Source: Cladorhizidae sp. MBARI D1340-BT2
Taxonomy: Eukaryota > Porifera > Demospongiae > Poecilosclerida > Cladorhizidae
Assembly (NCBI GenBank): GCA_028752905.1
Contig: JAQNBH010000017.1
Span: forward strand, 37,595,429-37,659,428
Length of the DNA stretch: 64,000 nucleotides
Direction: 5' to 3'
How positions within the stretch are numbered: the stretch's first letter is position 1; the number at the start of each line of letters is the position of its first letter. The notes under the pieces were generated by a model, which had not been told where the DNA came from, searched no databases, and was given only the letters and a program-made list of their open reading frames with translations. Positions 22,045 to 35,177 of this stretch are shown one piece after another. The position numbers were made by a program, and so were the translations under genes.

Positions 22045-23103
22045 ATTTTTATCATCCTCACTGGTCACATTCAATTCATCGGATTCCTTTCGCAGTTGCT
22101 CTAAAAGATTTCCATTTGCCATGAATGGCATAACAATGCATGGTCCACCTGTACTGCCAACTTGTTCTGAAGGAGCCATGCATACTCCGATCAGTGACAT
22201 CACATTAAGATGTTTGAAATGTTGCATCTTTTCAATCTCCTTAAATACACTCTCAATATCACTAGCAGTTGCAAAAATACCTACATGGATCATGTACAAA
22301 CATAATGCTATTAACAATAACTATAGATTGAATCGAGCTTCAAAGCTTTCACCTTTGAATCATGTTTTCCATACAGTATGGCCATAAGTATCTTACCTTT
22401 CAGTGTTTTGATAGCAACAGTATCCATCACGTTAGGCTTCAAGTAACCCTTATAGACAACACCAAATTGACCTTAAAAAACAATATTTCATAGCATCATC
22501 ATTGGATTGACTGACTAAACTGCAGAACACAAATTGTGGTTTAGTTGAATATGCATAGAGACAAGAACTAAAGGGCCTAACAATACATGCCAAACATTAA
22601 ATGCCCCTGCACATACAGTATCAGTTTTGCTATTGGTACATTTACAAGCATTATGTGCTGGGGGAGCTAATGAAATGATTGCATACCACAAGTCTATCTA
22701 GTGCCAGTATTAATGACTATTAAGAAGAAGAGAAACAGGCATTATATATAGCTTGGCTAAAACAGAAAAATGAGCATGAACTTAAAAGGGTACACTAACT
22801 GGCATTTATCATATAGCACACATTTAGTTTATGGCGTTAACTTGTCCTATAACAGTAGAAACTTGAATTTTGCTTGGATGGATGATTAGTGATTTTGGAA
22901 GGTTTTGTAAGAGAGATTCTTGTCGTGTCAAAAAAGATGTTTCTATATAAATGAAAGAAAAAAATCCTGGATAATCATACCACTTATTATTGGTGAAAAT
23001 AATACAGTGAAAGCTATACATAAAATCGGTTTTCAAACATAATATACCTGCAACATGAACTTCTATTTTATCATCTGCTGGATTAGTAAGTGTTGTGTTC
23101 CTT
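22045..23103 (-). pseudogene. RTK juxtamembrane and kinase N-lobe exons, copy U3
   Basis: Mirror of the U2 exons: 23,048-23,103, 22,841-22,942, 22,397-22,471 and 22,045-22,280. The same altered donor (gttaac) follows the second exon, so this lesion predates the U2/U3 duplication. The third exon has the glycine loop and VAIKTLKG, the fourth the C-helix and hinge. Kinase exons beyond the hinge are absent. A transmembrane exon of the same gene lies upstream at 30,997-31,125 across the gypsy insertion, making U3 the only copy in the window with both parts in one orientation. Confidence 0.8.
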
Positions 23104-23437
23104 CTGCAAAGAAATGAACAAAATAAATTCAAGTATGTTGTTCAGATTATGATAGCGCCACCTTGTTTGTGTTTTTCATGGTGGACGTGTGACAAATCTG
23201 AAGCTTAAAATTTTCTAGTTCAGATCTTTGTTGGATATCTCAAACTCCGATATCTCAAACTCTGGTAATAATTACACATTGAACCAAATACTGTAAAATC
23301 AGGTGGTGAAAGGAGCTATCTCTTGGGTGTCTATTATGCTACAGGAAGAGCTATAATGAGATTCAAACAGTAATAATCTCTCAATGAATTCTCAGTTGAC
23401 ATAATAACATTACAACTCCCGCAATCTCTACACGTAG

Positions 23438-23710
23438 TGAAGTAACCTGTTCACAATTCAGCCACTTTGAGAGGTAACTGTGTTATACAACTCTCTTTTG
23501 ATACAAAGTCAAGAAGTCTCCTTTTTACAAATCCAACAGTTGCCGTCGCTGGCTCTTGAACCAGACTGACCTCTGACCCCTGGACACTGCCACACAATAC
23601 CATATAATGTAATCACATACAAACCACACAACTAGTGTGAATTATTCCTAACAACTAAATACGAGTAAACACAAACGACAGTTGTTAATACAGAGTTCCA
23701 AGTTACTACA
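23438..23710 (-). repeat. 3' LTR of the U3 Ty3/gypsy element
   Basis: Mirror of 12,422-12,694, with TGTAGTAACTT at its 23,710 end on the minus strand. Confidence 0.8.
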
Positions 23711-26700
23711 TCCTTCTACCCTTAATTGGAGCAAGGGGAATAATGTTGTGGGATGCCAGGGGCAGACATTCCACCTGGTGAAGTAATCACTGAGGGAAAA
23801 TCTGGAAGCCAGTCTCATCAAGTACACCTTGAGTAACTTCATTTGTGCGAATACGAATGGTCAATGTGCATGCCAAACCACTGAGCAGGGCTACTTCAAA
23901 TGTTTGATGACCTAAACATCCAGCAATCTTCAGGCAACCACTTCAGGTCTATTGGAAGGTCACGTACGAAGACTGGATTGCCCCTCTCTAAGGTCCTGGG
24001 TGTGGCATGTTTGTCCTGGTCTAATTTCTGCTGATTTTGTTTCTGGTTTATCCTCTTCGACAAGTCTGGGTCCTGATTCACCTTCCCAGCAAAAATTCTT
24101 CTGGAGATACTCCAGTAGTTGTATGTGGAGTGGTCCAATAGTTGAGAAGTAGCCGTGCTCGCTTGACCTGTTTCCCTAAGCCATCCTTTAACACCGACAC
24201 AGCTCACTCAGCCATTCCATTTGTGGCCGGGTGGTATGGAGCTGTGGTGACATGGCAAATTCCGTTCTGCCTAGTAAATTCTTGGTTCCCACTGGTAAAC
24301 GTTGTTGCATTATCTGATACAATCAGTTCAGGCATCCTGTGGTTTGCAAACAAGGTTTGGAGCACTTTGATGGTCACCACAGATGCGGTGGATGGCACAA
24401 TGGTAACATTCAGCCACTTTGAATAAGCATCCACCACCACCAGGAAGATTTTCCCTTGGAATGGTCCAGCATGATCTATATGTATTCGGGCCCATGGCTG
24501 TGATGGCCACTCCCATGGATGCAGCGGTGCTATTGCAGGTGCGTTCCTGTTCTTCTGACATTCAGAGCAGCTTTTAACATGTTGTTCAAGGTCTGCATTT
24601 GATTCCTGACCACCACATAGTTGTCCGAGCAAGATTCTTCATCCTTGAAACTCCAGGGTGATGACCCTGGTGGAGTTCCTCCAATATTAACTTCTGACTT
24701 GTTTTGGTACCACTACTCAACCTCCCCAAACGTCACAACCATCCAAGACACTGAATTCTTCACTATGTTGGTTGTATGGTTGAAGTTGTTCCTCAGCCAC
24801 AAGTTTCCAACCATGTATGTTCTTCACTCTTGACAGTGAGGGATCTCGCTCTGTCTACAACTTGATTTGAGAAGCTGTAACTGGAGTGTATTGTAGTTGT
24901 TCCAGTAGCAATATGGTCTCACTTAACTGTGGAACTGACGATGTAAATTCTGGTAGTGGAAGTCTACTTAGCCCATCTGCATTGGCATGTTCCTTCCCAG
25001 GTTTATAAACTATTTAGTAGCTATATTGCCCCAGCATTAGTGCCCACCTCTGGATTCAAGCTCAAGCCATGGCAGGAACTGTCTTGTGTTCTGCGGCCAT
25101 GAAGAAAAGTATGCTTTTTAACCCCAAATACAATTGCCAGGCTTCCTTGTCCAATTGTGCATTATTTCTCTCTGCAGGTAATAATGAATGTGATGTATAA
25201 GCGGTGGGCTTGTCAGTGCCATCATCCATCCGGTGGGAAACTACTACCCCCATACCATATGGCGAGGCATCACAAGCTACAACCAGCTCCTGATCTGGGT
25301 CAAAATGAACCAGCACACATGGTGTGGTCAATTTCTGTTTAGCCTCATTATATGTCTTCTGTTCCTCAGGACCCCACCTCCAATGGCTTTCGTAGCCACT
25401 TGTGCGGTAGAAATTGACCAGAGTAATTGATCAATCCCAGAAAAGAACGGAGCTGCTGATGTGGAGGCGCATCAACTATTGCCCGACGAAACTTTTCTTT
25501 TGTTGGTTGAATTCCCTCGGCCGATATGTGTTGCCCCAAGTACTCAACAGATGGTTGCATAAATGCACACTTCTCCTGCTTCAATTTGAATTCTGCTTCC
25601 TCCAGTCTCGTCAGGACTTCTCTGAGGGTTTTCCAATGTTCTTGCTTGGTCACCCTGTGATTAAGATGTCATCTATGTAAACGCATACATGTGACATAAC
25701 TTGTATAACACTTTCAATGGTCCATTGGAAAATTGCAGGAGCTGAAGACACTCCAAATGGCAAGCGAGTGTACTGGTATAGACCCTTGTGTGTGTTGATG
25801 CCCACGAATTTCTTCGACTCATCATCCAATGGAATCTGTTGGTACATGTGTGCGAGTTCCAACTTGTAAATGTCTTTCCACCCCCAAAGATGCCCGGAGC
25901 TCATGGATCTTAGGTAGAGGGTATGTCTCTACCTTTGATGCCTTGTTGACTATAACTTTATAGTCCCCACATATTCGGATGGACTATCGGAGCAGCCCAC
26001 TTTGCAAACTGCACTCTCTCGATGACTCCCAGCTGACTCAATTCCTGTTCAACTTTACCTCTAAGTGCAAAAGGGACTGAAAGTTAGTTTACAAAACTGG
26101 GGTCGTACTGTTGGGCCGATGTGAATCTTGGCTGGGTTCTCAAACACTAATCCAGGTTCATCCTTGAACATGCCTGCATGCCTGTCCTAAAGGAATTGTA
26201 AGGTTTGTGCATGTCCTACTGGCACTTGATGGATGCGTCCCCAATCCAATTTGATTTCCAACAGACAATCTCTACCGTGTAAACTTGGGCACCTTCTAGC
26301 CACCACCATCAATTCCAACTCTGCTTGCTGGGTTTGATAGTTCACTGTATCTGCAATAGTTTCAAGGATCTCTGTCCCGTGTAAGTGTGAAGCCATTTGT
26401 TGGTTGGCTGCAAGGAAGGTGCTAAATGCTTTGGCCATAGTTGGTGATATGTGGTAGCGTTAGTTATGGACATAGCAGCACCTGTATCTATTTCCATATA
26501 GAGTATAGTGTCGTTCACTTATACTGGCACCATGATGGGTTCTACCTTCCTTTTCTTTCCCCCACCTAGTGCAAAAAGCATGTATGCAATCTCATCTTCC
26601 CCCACCTGTATCTGCTTCCATATAGAGTATAGCATTGTTCACTTGTACTGACCCCATAATGCAGTGTACCTTCCTACTCTTCCCCCCACCTAGTACAAAG

Positions 26701-27356
26701 AGCATGTAGGCAGTTTCACCTTTTCCCATCTCCTCCTGTTCAGTTACTTGATGCATTTGAACTCATGGTTGGTCGTCCTGCTGACTTGACCAAAACTCTC
26801 GCGGATGCTGTTTCTATCTGGCCAAATGTCCTTTCTTTTACAGGAGTGGCAGACAGCAGTCCTGAAACGGCAATCCACTGGAGCATATGGCCCTCCACAA
26901 CGATCACAGTTGTGAGTCCCATTCTGTGGCCACTGTGTTTTAGGCTGGGTTGCCATGCTGTCTGCAACATGTCCTCAAACACTGCTTGGAAGTTGCAATG
27001 TTCAGAATGCCCTCATAGTTCAGCCACAAATTCTGCAACTGATTCATTCAGTTTCTGGAGTGCAAGTTGAATCTGAACCTCTGCATAATGACTTGTAGAG
27101 GTGGGATGAGGTGCTCTTTCATTAGCTGTGTCAATTCTGTGAATGACTTTGACCGTTGGTCGCTCAGGGGCTATTAAGTTGCAGATGAGTTGGTAAGTAC
27201 TCACTCCGCAGCAGCTTAGGAGAATAGCTTGCTGAGTCATCCAAATTGTTAGCAGTGAAGTACATGTCCAGCCTTTCATAATATGCTCTCCATCTGTTCC
27301 CCGGTTGAATGCGCCGATACTGCCATGTATTGCCATTGTAAATCCTCGTCGCCACT
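23711..27356 (-). pseudogene. Ty3/gypsy gag-pol, decayed, copy U3
   Basis: Mirror of the U2 element with the same breaks: gag at about 27,333-26,740, the doubled protease leader near 26,480-26,720, RT at 25,904-25,366 with YIDD, RNase H at 25,331-25,062 and integrase at 24,632-23,896. Integrase is a 142-codon frame here, cut earlier than in U2 by a small change just after the NG codons before the catalytic Glu. Shared lesions show the element was already dead when U2 and U3 arose. Confidence 0.85.
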
Positions 27357-27607
27357 TGAAGTAACCCGTTACACAATTCAGCCTCTTTGAGGTAACCCTG
27401 TTACACAATCCACTTTTGATACTAAGTCAAGAACTCCTTTTTACAATCTAAGAGTTACCTCCAGCCGCTGGCTCTTGACCAGACTGACCCCTGGGCACTG
27501 CCACACAATACCATATAAGGTAATCACACAAGCCACACAACTAGTGCCTACACTAACAACTAAATAACAGTAAACACAAACGACAGTTGTTAAGAGAAGT
27601 TACTACA
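27357..27607 (-). repeat. 5' LTR of the U3 Ty3/gypsy element
   Basis: Mirror of 8,525-8,775; the primer-binding motif TGGCGACGA lies just inside it on the minus strand. Confidence 0.8.
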
Positions 27608-28843
27608 CACACTATAAACACTCGGTGTATATGCAGTATTTGTAGTTTCTTATAAGATGGGCCACCACGGAGCATGCTGGTGAGAGTGCATTGCAGCTTA
27701 TTGTTGGAGCTGGTGATCAAAGTCTAGAGATGTGAACCCGTAATGACGAACATAGAATGCAAATGACAGAGGTTACTTGATGTAGAGTGTGTGATAGCAT
27801 GTGATAGCTTTATTAGGAAGAATGCTTGTAAGTATCAATCGGCAAGATTAACAACTAGCAACCACTTAACAATGTCCACAGTTTTAAATTAGAAGATTTG
27901 TAGTGGGGCTAGCTACAAAGGCAGTTGAAATTTTGCGGACAAACTTGGAAAGTGTTGCATGTGGACATCACATCTAAAAATTTGCTCGCCTTCAAAATAA
28001 ATACTGGCCTTGGAGCAGAAGACATAGTCATGACTGTCACTAACAAATAAGGACTAAAACCAATATATAGTATTAGTGCTTAATTTAGATTTCTGCTTTA
28101 TAAACCAAATTTTATAGAACCAAAAACTTGTGAATTTATAAATTAAAAAAAAGCTAATTTTAACTCTTGTGTAAAATATTACACAACCATGATCCGGTAC
28201 AATTGTACAAAAAATAATATAAATATCTCAAGACTTCAGCTTGGACCAGGGTGCAAGGAATTTGTTACCACACTTGTGAAGCTATACATGAATGAGAAGC
28301 CTTGGATTTGTGGTGGCTAGCTGGCTGTTGTTAAAGTCCTTCCAATCCTAGTGTGAGTGGGGCTTGGGAGAATACTGTGCAAGTGGTGCCATAGATCCTA
28401 TTCAAGAGGACAATTGACACTTCCAGGAAGATAGCTCAAGTTTTTCTCGCGTTCTTGGGGAATAGTCGGCAGTGTATCTAATATCTGGCATTTCTTGGCA
28501 ATGTTCTTAGTTCAGCATTGCCTAGAGCAATTGCTTTGGATGGTATATGGACAAGGACTCCAGTACAGAGAGACATCTTGAAACAGTCACAATCCAAAAA
28601 TCATACAAACTTTCATGTACTGATGTTAACTTAAATTTATCATACATAGTCATAATGTTTAGTTCTCTTGAATATATTGATACTTAACCGATTACACATG
28701 AGATTAAATTTTGATGTTGTGTCACATGAGCCAGAATTGTTTTCATGTGATCCAGGTATACTGGACACCTGAAACTAGAACCGGAGGGAAAACAAGTTGG
28801 TTTGAGTATTTTGAGTAGGAGGAAAAGTGATGTCTTGACTACC

Positions 28844-28961
28844 CATTAAGACAGGATCAAGTCTTTCCCCCCGCGATCTTGTAGTTCATAGACATTCGGG
28901 CGTTCACCTATGTTTGTCTTCTTCGACACTCCTTCACTTGTACAAACTCGGACAGATGAAC
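28844..28961 (-). other. Exon-like segment, U3 copy with altered donor
   Basis: Same segment as 6,678-6,792, but the donor border tctcg/gtagtc is replaced by tcttaatgg/gtagtc, bringing in a TAA stop. Confidence 0.25.
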
Positions 28962-30804
28962 CTACAAGCTTTGTCTGTGGCAAGCTAAAGTTCCATGGCA
29001 AATAACACCAATCATGATCTAGCTAACAAAACTAAAGTGAGTATCAATATGTTATTTAATGTACGTCGAGATAATAGATTTGTCAGGGGATTTTTTTCGA
29101 GGTAACTCATAATATCTATTTAACTGACTTCTTACTCCCCATGTTCAACCCTGATCTTTTCCTATTGCTGGACTGGATGGGTAGATTGAATTGAACCTTC
29201 TATTTCAAGTTGATAACTTGGATAACTACAAAATACTTGTTGGTCTATTTGCTACTTCACGCTGATGCCTATAACAAGAAACAAGATATATATATACATA
29301 AGAACACTAAAAAAAAAAACTAGCTCTAATACTAAAACAAGTTTCTACAAGAGCAATGTTAGGGAAGTGTTATAGTTCTTTTTCCACATGGCACTTGTGC
29401 CAGAGCAGGAAGCAATCATTTTTCTCTCCTGTGTGACATAACCTAGTGTTACATTCTGGGCAGAACCTCACTGCATTGGACATTTTACTCCCCGTCTATG
29501 TAGTTTGCACTGAGTCCAATTGATGCATTGTTAGAAGGAGTGGTCAAGAAGTCAGAAAGTCAAGAGTCAGAAACTGAATGGCAGCCCAGCTGTCAATGTC
29601 ACACGCTGCAGCCGTCAACTCATCATGCATAGTGTGAGTGAGTTTGTTAGTTGATTACCATTATCAAGCACTATCAGTATGCAACCACTAATACTTGTAG
29701 TAAGTTATAGTGACAGACACTATCAATACATATTAGCTTTGATCATAATAATGGGATAATAATAATTTATAACACATTTTAGGGGGTGGGGGTGGGGGGG
29801 GGGGGGGCATCCTGTATCCACCCATAAGGTGTGGTAATTGAATAAATTCTCCCAGGTTGCTTTCAACTACAATAATCTGCAACCAGTTCATTGGCTAGAA
29901 TGATGTGGAATTCTTTAACTTTTTTGTTGGAATCATGTTGAAGAGTTTGTTATTTCAAAGTGGAAGAAAAGGTGATTTCAACTCATACCTGCAGAAGCCG
30001 CCTCATGTGTGTTATAATTGACCAGCAGATTCCATCCCTTTATCTTCTTTGAATACTTCTGGCTACTTCTGAAGGTCAATATTTGTTCCCATATCCATTA
30101 TGATCTTCTGGTCAAGCCAGTGTCACGAACTTTCCCTGCCGCATCATACTCACTCATCTATATACTACATGTAATATTACTTGTGTGTGTCTTGTGTACC
30201 TGTGTGCATTTGGTGTGTGATTTTGGATGTGTGCATGTGTGTTTTTGTGTGTGTGTGTGCATGTTGGTATGATTTGTGTGTGGGTCTCCCTTACATTGTG
30301 GATGTGTGCAGGTGGTAATGCCTCTGAGATAGTTGATTGAGATGTAGGAATATATGATATTGTGTATGTGTCGATTCACAAATGGCTAATAACTCCTCCC
30401 CTTCACTAGTGATTGGACAAAGAAGATCTTTATCGTCACTCTCTTCCAGGATACTAAGTCATCCAACTCATCATATGGGAACGACTATCTGACAAGACCT
30501 CTTCCATAATGTGTTGTAGATTATAGCAAATTCTCTTTGTCATGTTTGATAGCTGTATTATAATACATACATTGCTTTACACTCTATGACAATTTTCATG
30601 AACAAAATATTAGTACACATCCCATGATTAGATTCACACTGATACACATTCCTGTGGCAGATTGATAAACTCAGAGTGTCATTATCTGCCTACTACAACA
30701 TGCTGTTTATGGCTACTAATTGGGGCCTAGACATTTGACGTACAAGTATGTCAAGTGCCATTTGTGGTTCTAAATGTTAGTGATTCAATAATTATGTATC
30801 AGCA

Positions 30805-31050
30805 AGCTTTCTGTTTGTAGAACCTGATACAACAGAGACAGAATACACTATAGTGTGTCTATCGTCTATAATCAGTTGAGTCTCTATTCTAGTGTTTTAA
30901 TAATTAAAACCTGATACAACAGAGACAGAATATAACTAAACAATAGTGTGCCTATCGGGTTGAGTCTCTATTCTAGCATTTTAATAATTACTTTACCTGC
31001 GAGCTTTCTGTTTGTAGATCCTGATACAACAGAGACATAATCCAATCCAA
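30805..31050. repeat. Three partial repeats derived from the RTK transmembrane exon border
   Basis: Segments containing 'cctgatacaacagagaca' occur at about 30,823, 30,910 and 31,020, each followed or preceded by 'gagtctctattctag'. The last one is inside the transmembrane exon, so its end seems to have been copied twice into the neighbouring intron. U5 shows only two such segments. Confidence 0.5.
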
Positions 31051-31125
31051 GCAATGGAGACACAACTGTTATTGTAGCTGTTGGGACAGCGATGGCAATA
31101 ATAGTGCTGAGACCAATTGATTGCT
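30997..31125 (-). pseudogene. RTK transmembrane exon, copy U3 (1-nt deletion)
   Basis: Minus-strand exon with acceptor TTTATCACAG and donor GTAAAG. It is one base shorter than in U4 and U5 (129 against 130 nt; ggattgg instead of ggaattgg), which shifts the frame in the middle of the hydrophobic segment. It therefore cannot join the U3 kinase exons in frame. Confidence 0.7.
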
Positions 31126-32289
31126 CTGTGATAAATAGAAGCGATAAAAATTAATGGGACATAAGCTAAATCAGAAATTACTAATGAGGTAAAATAACCA
31201 TTGGTAACTCATTATAAAATAAGAACCTCCTAAATACCATTGCTAAGTCAACTATTTTGACCTTCATAAATAAAAATAACACACAAAATAGAGCTACTAC
31301 TTAAAGAATAGCTTAACACATATTCTTTGGGATACACTATCATTCTCTGTGGTAGCAAAATCTAGTCCTGTGATGTTAAACTAAGGATCTTTAAATCCTA
31401 CAAATTGGTGGAATGAATTCTCTCTGTATACTCGATACATACAGCAGAGAGCCTAAGGTAAGTGTGACATAGAATTTATCCCTCTGACTAATGATGGGCT
31501 AGATAGAGAAGTAAGTTAATAAAGTGTGTTTTCATGGAGGATATTTCCCTCCAAGTATTGATCGTTAATAAAAAAATGAAAAACAACAACAAAACACATA
31601 TTATAAACACCATTTTTAAATAAGAAGCTATACCATACAGATGGAAATGTTTGTCGTAATTATAGTTTGCGAATTGTGGTAAAAATGGAGTTTGAGAATT
31701 TAATATTTACGGTTTGCTGAAATTCATTTTATGATAACTATACACAACAGTATTATGACAATAATCATACAAAATATACCACCTGGCTTATCTTGAAAGT
31801 GTTCTCCTCTCCTTCACTTTTATATACCAGCCTTTCTGAACTCAATTTCAGGCTTCTGAGAGAGAGACTCCAGCACTTCTATTAGTCAGTCAACACTGTT
31901 AAGCTTGAGTATTGAAATATGAATGCGACTAGTTGCTTCTGATCCTTCTTTGCATAACTTGCTTGGAATTATTCCTTCAAATTATATTTAAAGGGTTTGT
32001 TAACAAAAGTGAAAGGAGCAGTATCTTCTTGACATAGCTACATGCTACATGCTAAAGTGTTATCCTCCTTACCTAGCTATCAATTGAGATCAGACAGCCA
32101 TTCATTTTGTTCCAGTGAGTGGATGGACAATGAATAGACAAGGGGAGAAGTTAATCGGCATTTCTGGCTTTGATGACAAAAATGTGATCACAGTGCTTCT
32201 AGCAGTGGCACTTAGCTACTGGAATATATTTACCACCTCATATTCAGGGAAAAACACAAAGGTGGTGCCAGTTTCCACCTAAATGGGAT

Positions 32290-32680
32290 GTTTGGCATTC
32301 AGAAAATCACTCATTTAATGAAGCTACATTGATTGGAAAGGTTCTGCTGCCATTTGTAGAAAAAAGTTAAGCCACGGTACCTTAAAGAGAATCGTCCATT
32401 TCCACAATTTTTATATACCTTCTGTGGCAAGCAAACTTTTGCATTTTGTGAGCATCTCAAAAAGAACAGCATCCACCAAATCATTGTGCCTGCTAATTGC
32501 ACTGACAAGTTGCAATGCCTTGATCTTTCAGTTAACAAACCCTTTAAATATAATTTGAAGGAATAATTCCAAGCAAGTTATGCAAAGAAGGATCAGAAGC
32601 AACTAGTCGCATTCATATTTCAATACTCAAGCTTAACAGTGTTGACTGACTAATAGAAGTCTGGAGTCTCTCTCTCAGAA
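32290..32680 (+). pseudogene. pogo/Tigger-like DDE transposase fragment
   Basis: The plus strand encodes, with breaks, pieces resembling the end of a DDE-type transposase domain of the pogo/Tigger group: KPRYLKENRPFPQF, then VPANCTDKLQCLDLSVNKPF, a family hallmark (normally CT..LQPLDVSVNKPFK). A stop follows at NLKE. The fragment crosses the U3/U4 hinge: 32,531-32,680 is also present inverted at the end of U3. U5 carries the longer diverged copy. Confidence 0.6.
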
Positions 32681-33408
32681 GCCTGAAATTGAGTTCAGAA
32701 AGGCTGGTATATAAAAAGTGAAGGAGAGGAGAACACTTTCAAGATAAGCCAGGTGGTATATTTTGTATGATTATTGTCATAATACTGTTGTGTATAGTTA
32801 TCATAAAATGAATTTCAGCAAACCGTAAATATTAAATTCTCAAACTCCATTTTTACCACAATTCGCAAACTATAATTACGACAAACATTTCCAGCTGTAT
32901 GGTATAGCTTCTTATTTAAAAATGGTGTTTATAATATGTGTTTTGTTGTTGTTTTTCATTTTTTATTAACGATCAATACTTGGAGGGAAATATCCTCCAT
33001 GAAAACACACTTTATTAACTTACTTCTCTATCTAGCCCATCATTAGTCAGAGGGATAAATTCTATGTCACACTTACCTTAGGCTCTCTGCTGTATGTATC
33101 GAGTATACAGAGAGAATTCATTCCACCAATTTGTAGGATTTAAAGATCCTTAGTTTAACATCACAGGACTAGATTTTGCTACCACAGAGAATGATAGTGT
33201 ATCCCAAAGAATATGTGTTAAGCTATTCTTTAAGTAGTAGCTCTATTTTGTGTGTTATTTTTATTTATGAAGGTCAAAATAGTTGACTTAGCAATGGTAT
33301 TTAGGAGGTTCTTATTTTATAATGAGTTACCAATGGTTATTTTACCTCATTAGTAATTTCTGATTTAGCTTATGTCCCATTAATTTTTATCGCTTCTATT
33401 TATCACAG

Positions 33409-33538
33409 AGCAATCAATTGGTCTCAGCACTATTATTGCCATCGCTGTCCCAACAGCTACAATAACAGTTGTGTCTCCATTGCTTGGAATTGGATTATGT
33501 CTCTGTTGTATCAGGATCTACAAACAGAAAGCTCGCAG
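33409..33538 (+). pseudogene. RTK transmembrane exon, copy U4 (intact exon, no gene around it)
   Basis: A 130-nt exon bounded by TTTATCACAG and GTAAAG, phase 1 in and phase 2 out. It encodes a single hydrophobic span (IAIAVPTATITVVSPLLGIG), a Cys cluster (LCLCC) and a basic stop-transfer (RIYKQKAR), as in type I receptors. The phase-2 exit fits the juxtamembrane exons seen in U1-U3. In U4 neither ectodomain exons nor kinase exons follow in this orientation, so it is an orphan exon. Confidence 0.75.
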
Positions 33539-33907
33539 GTAAAGTAATTATTAAAATGCTAGAATAGAGACTCAACCCGATAGGCACACTATTGTTTAGT
33601 TATATTCTGTCTCTGTTGTATCAGGTTTTAATTATTAAAACACTAGAATAGAGACTCAACTGATTATAGACGATAGACACACTATAGTGTATTCTGTCTC
33701 TGTTGTATCAGGTTCTATAGTTTCAGGCATTACAACTGGAAAAGCCCTGCATACCTGGATCACATGAAAACAATTCGGCCTCATGTGACACAACGTCAAA
33801 ATTTAATCTCATGTGTAATCGGTTAAGTATAAAATTTATCAATACAAGGGAACTAAAATATGAATGATTATGTATGATGAATCAGTACATGAAAGTTTGT
33901 ATGATTT

Positions 33908-34183
33908 TTGGATTGTGACTGTTTCAAGATGTCTCTCTGTACTGGAGTCCTTGTCCATATACCATCCAAAGCAATTGCTCTAGGCAATGCTGAACTAAGA
34001 ACATTGCCAAGAAATGCCAGATATTATCTACATCTAGTTACATTGCCAACTATTCCCCAAGAATGCGAGCAAAACTTGAGCTATCTTCTGGAAGTGTCAA
34101 TTGTCCTCTTGAATAGGATCTATGGCACCACTTGCACAGTATTCTCACAAGCCACACTCACACAAGGATTGGAAGGACTTTAA
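33908..34183 (+). other. Conserved 91-codon open frame (U4 copy)
   Basis: Same frame as 6,152-6,427 with a few substitutions (for example VLVHIPSK, LVTLPTIP). Nature unknown. Confidence 0.3.
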
Positions 34184-34916
34184 CAACAGCCAGCTAGCCA
34201 CCACAAATCCAAGGCTTCTCATTCATGTATAGCTTCACAAGTGTGGTAATAAATTCCTTGCACCCTGGTCAAGCTGAAGTATTGAGATATTTATATTATT
34301 TTTTGTACAATTGTACAGGAGCATGGTTGTGTAATATTTTACACAAGAGTTAAAATTAAGCTATATTTTTTTTAATAAATTCACAACTTTTGGTTCTATA
34401 AAATTTGGTTTATAAAGCAGAAATCTAAATTAAGCACTAATACCTACCTTACTATTTGTTTTAGTCTTTATTTGTTAGTGACAGTCGTGACTATGTCTTC
34501 TGCTCCAAGGCCAGTATTTATTTTGAAGAAGAGCAAATTTTTAGATGGCTGTCCACATACAAGTTTGTCTGGAAAATTTCAACTGCCTTTGTAGCTAGCC
34601 CCACAAATCTACGATCTGTATCTAATTTAAAACTGTCATTGGACATCGTTTGTTAAGTGGTTGCTAGGTGTTAATCTTGCCGATTGATACTACAAGCATT
34701 CTTCCTAATAGCTATCACATGCTATCACACACTCTCCATCAAGTAACCTCTGTCAGACTTTGTATTCTATGTTCGTCATTACAGGGTTCACCTCTCTAGA
34801 CTTTGATCACCAGCTCCAACAATAAGCTGCAATGCACTCTCACCAGTATGCTCCGTGGTGGCTCATATTATAAGAAACTACAAATACTGCATATACACTG
34901 AGTGTTTATAGTTTGG

Positions 34917-35177
34917 GTAGTAACTTCTCTTAACAACTGTCATTTGTGTTTACTTTTATTTAGTTGTTAGTGTAGGAGTAATTAACACTAGTTGTGTGGC
35001 TTGTGTGTGATTACCTTATGGTATTGTGTGGCAGTGCCCAGGGGCCAGGGTTCAGTCTGGTTCAAGAGCCAGCGGCTGGTGGGTAACTGGTAAAAAGGAG
35101 ACTTCTTGACTTTGTATCAAAAGAGAATTGTGTAATGGGGTTACTTCAAAGTGGCTGAATTGTGTAAAGTTACCTCA
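34917..35177 (+). repeat. 5' LTR of the U4 Ty3/gypsy element
   Basis: Starts ggTAGTAACTTCTC and ends GGTTACCTCA-like, followed by TGGCGACGA. The first TG is altered compared with U2. The partner 3' LTR is absent because the copy is cut at 37,096. Confidence 0.7.

Larger units (their letters stand above)
18188..32004 (-). repeat. Copy U3 of the inverted RTK/gypsy segment
   Basis: The longest copy, in minus orientation: piggyBac, Penelope-like element, RTK kinase and juxtamembrane exons, gypsy with two LTRs, long flank, and RTK transmembrane exon. It mirrors U2 up to 28,178. From there to 29,690 it matches U1, and to about 32,000 it matches U5 in the same orientation. It ends at GTTAAC (31,999-32,004), where sequence continuing from the U4 side begins. 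Flank 28,178-30,996 holds no sure gene; it includes a poly-G run (29,780-29,808) and a GT-rich microsatellite (30,180-30,300). Flank 31,126-32,004 has nothing recognised apart from the transposase tail near its end. Confidence 0.9.
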
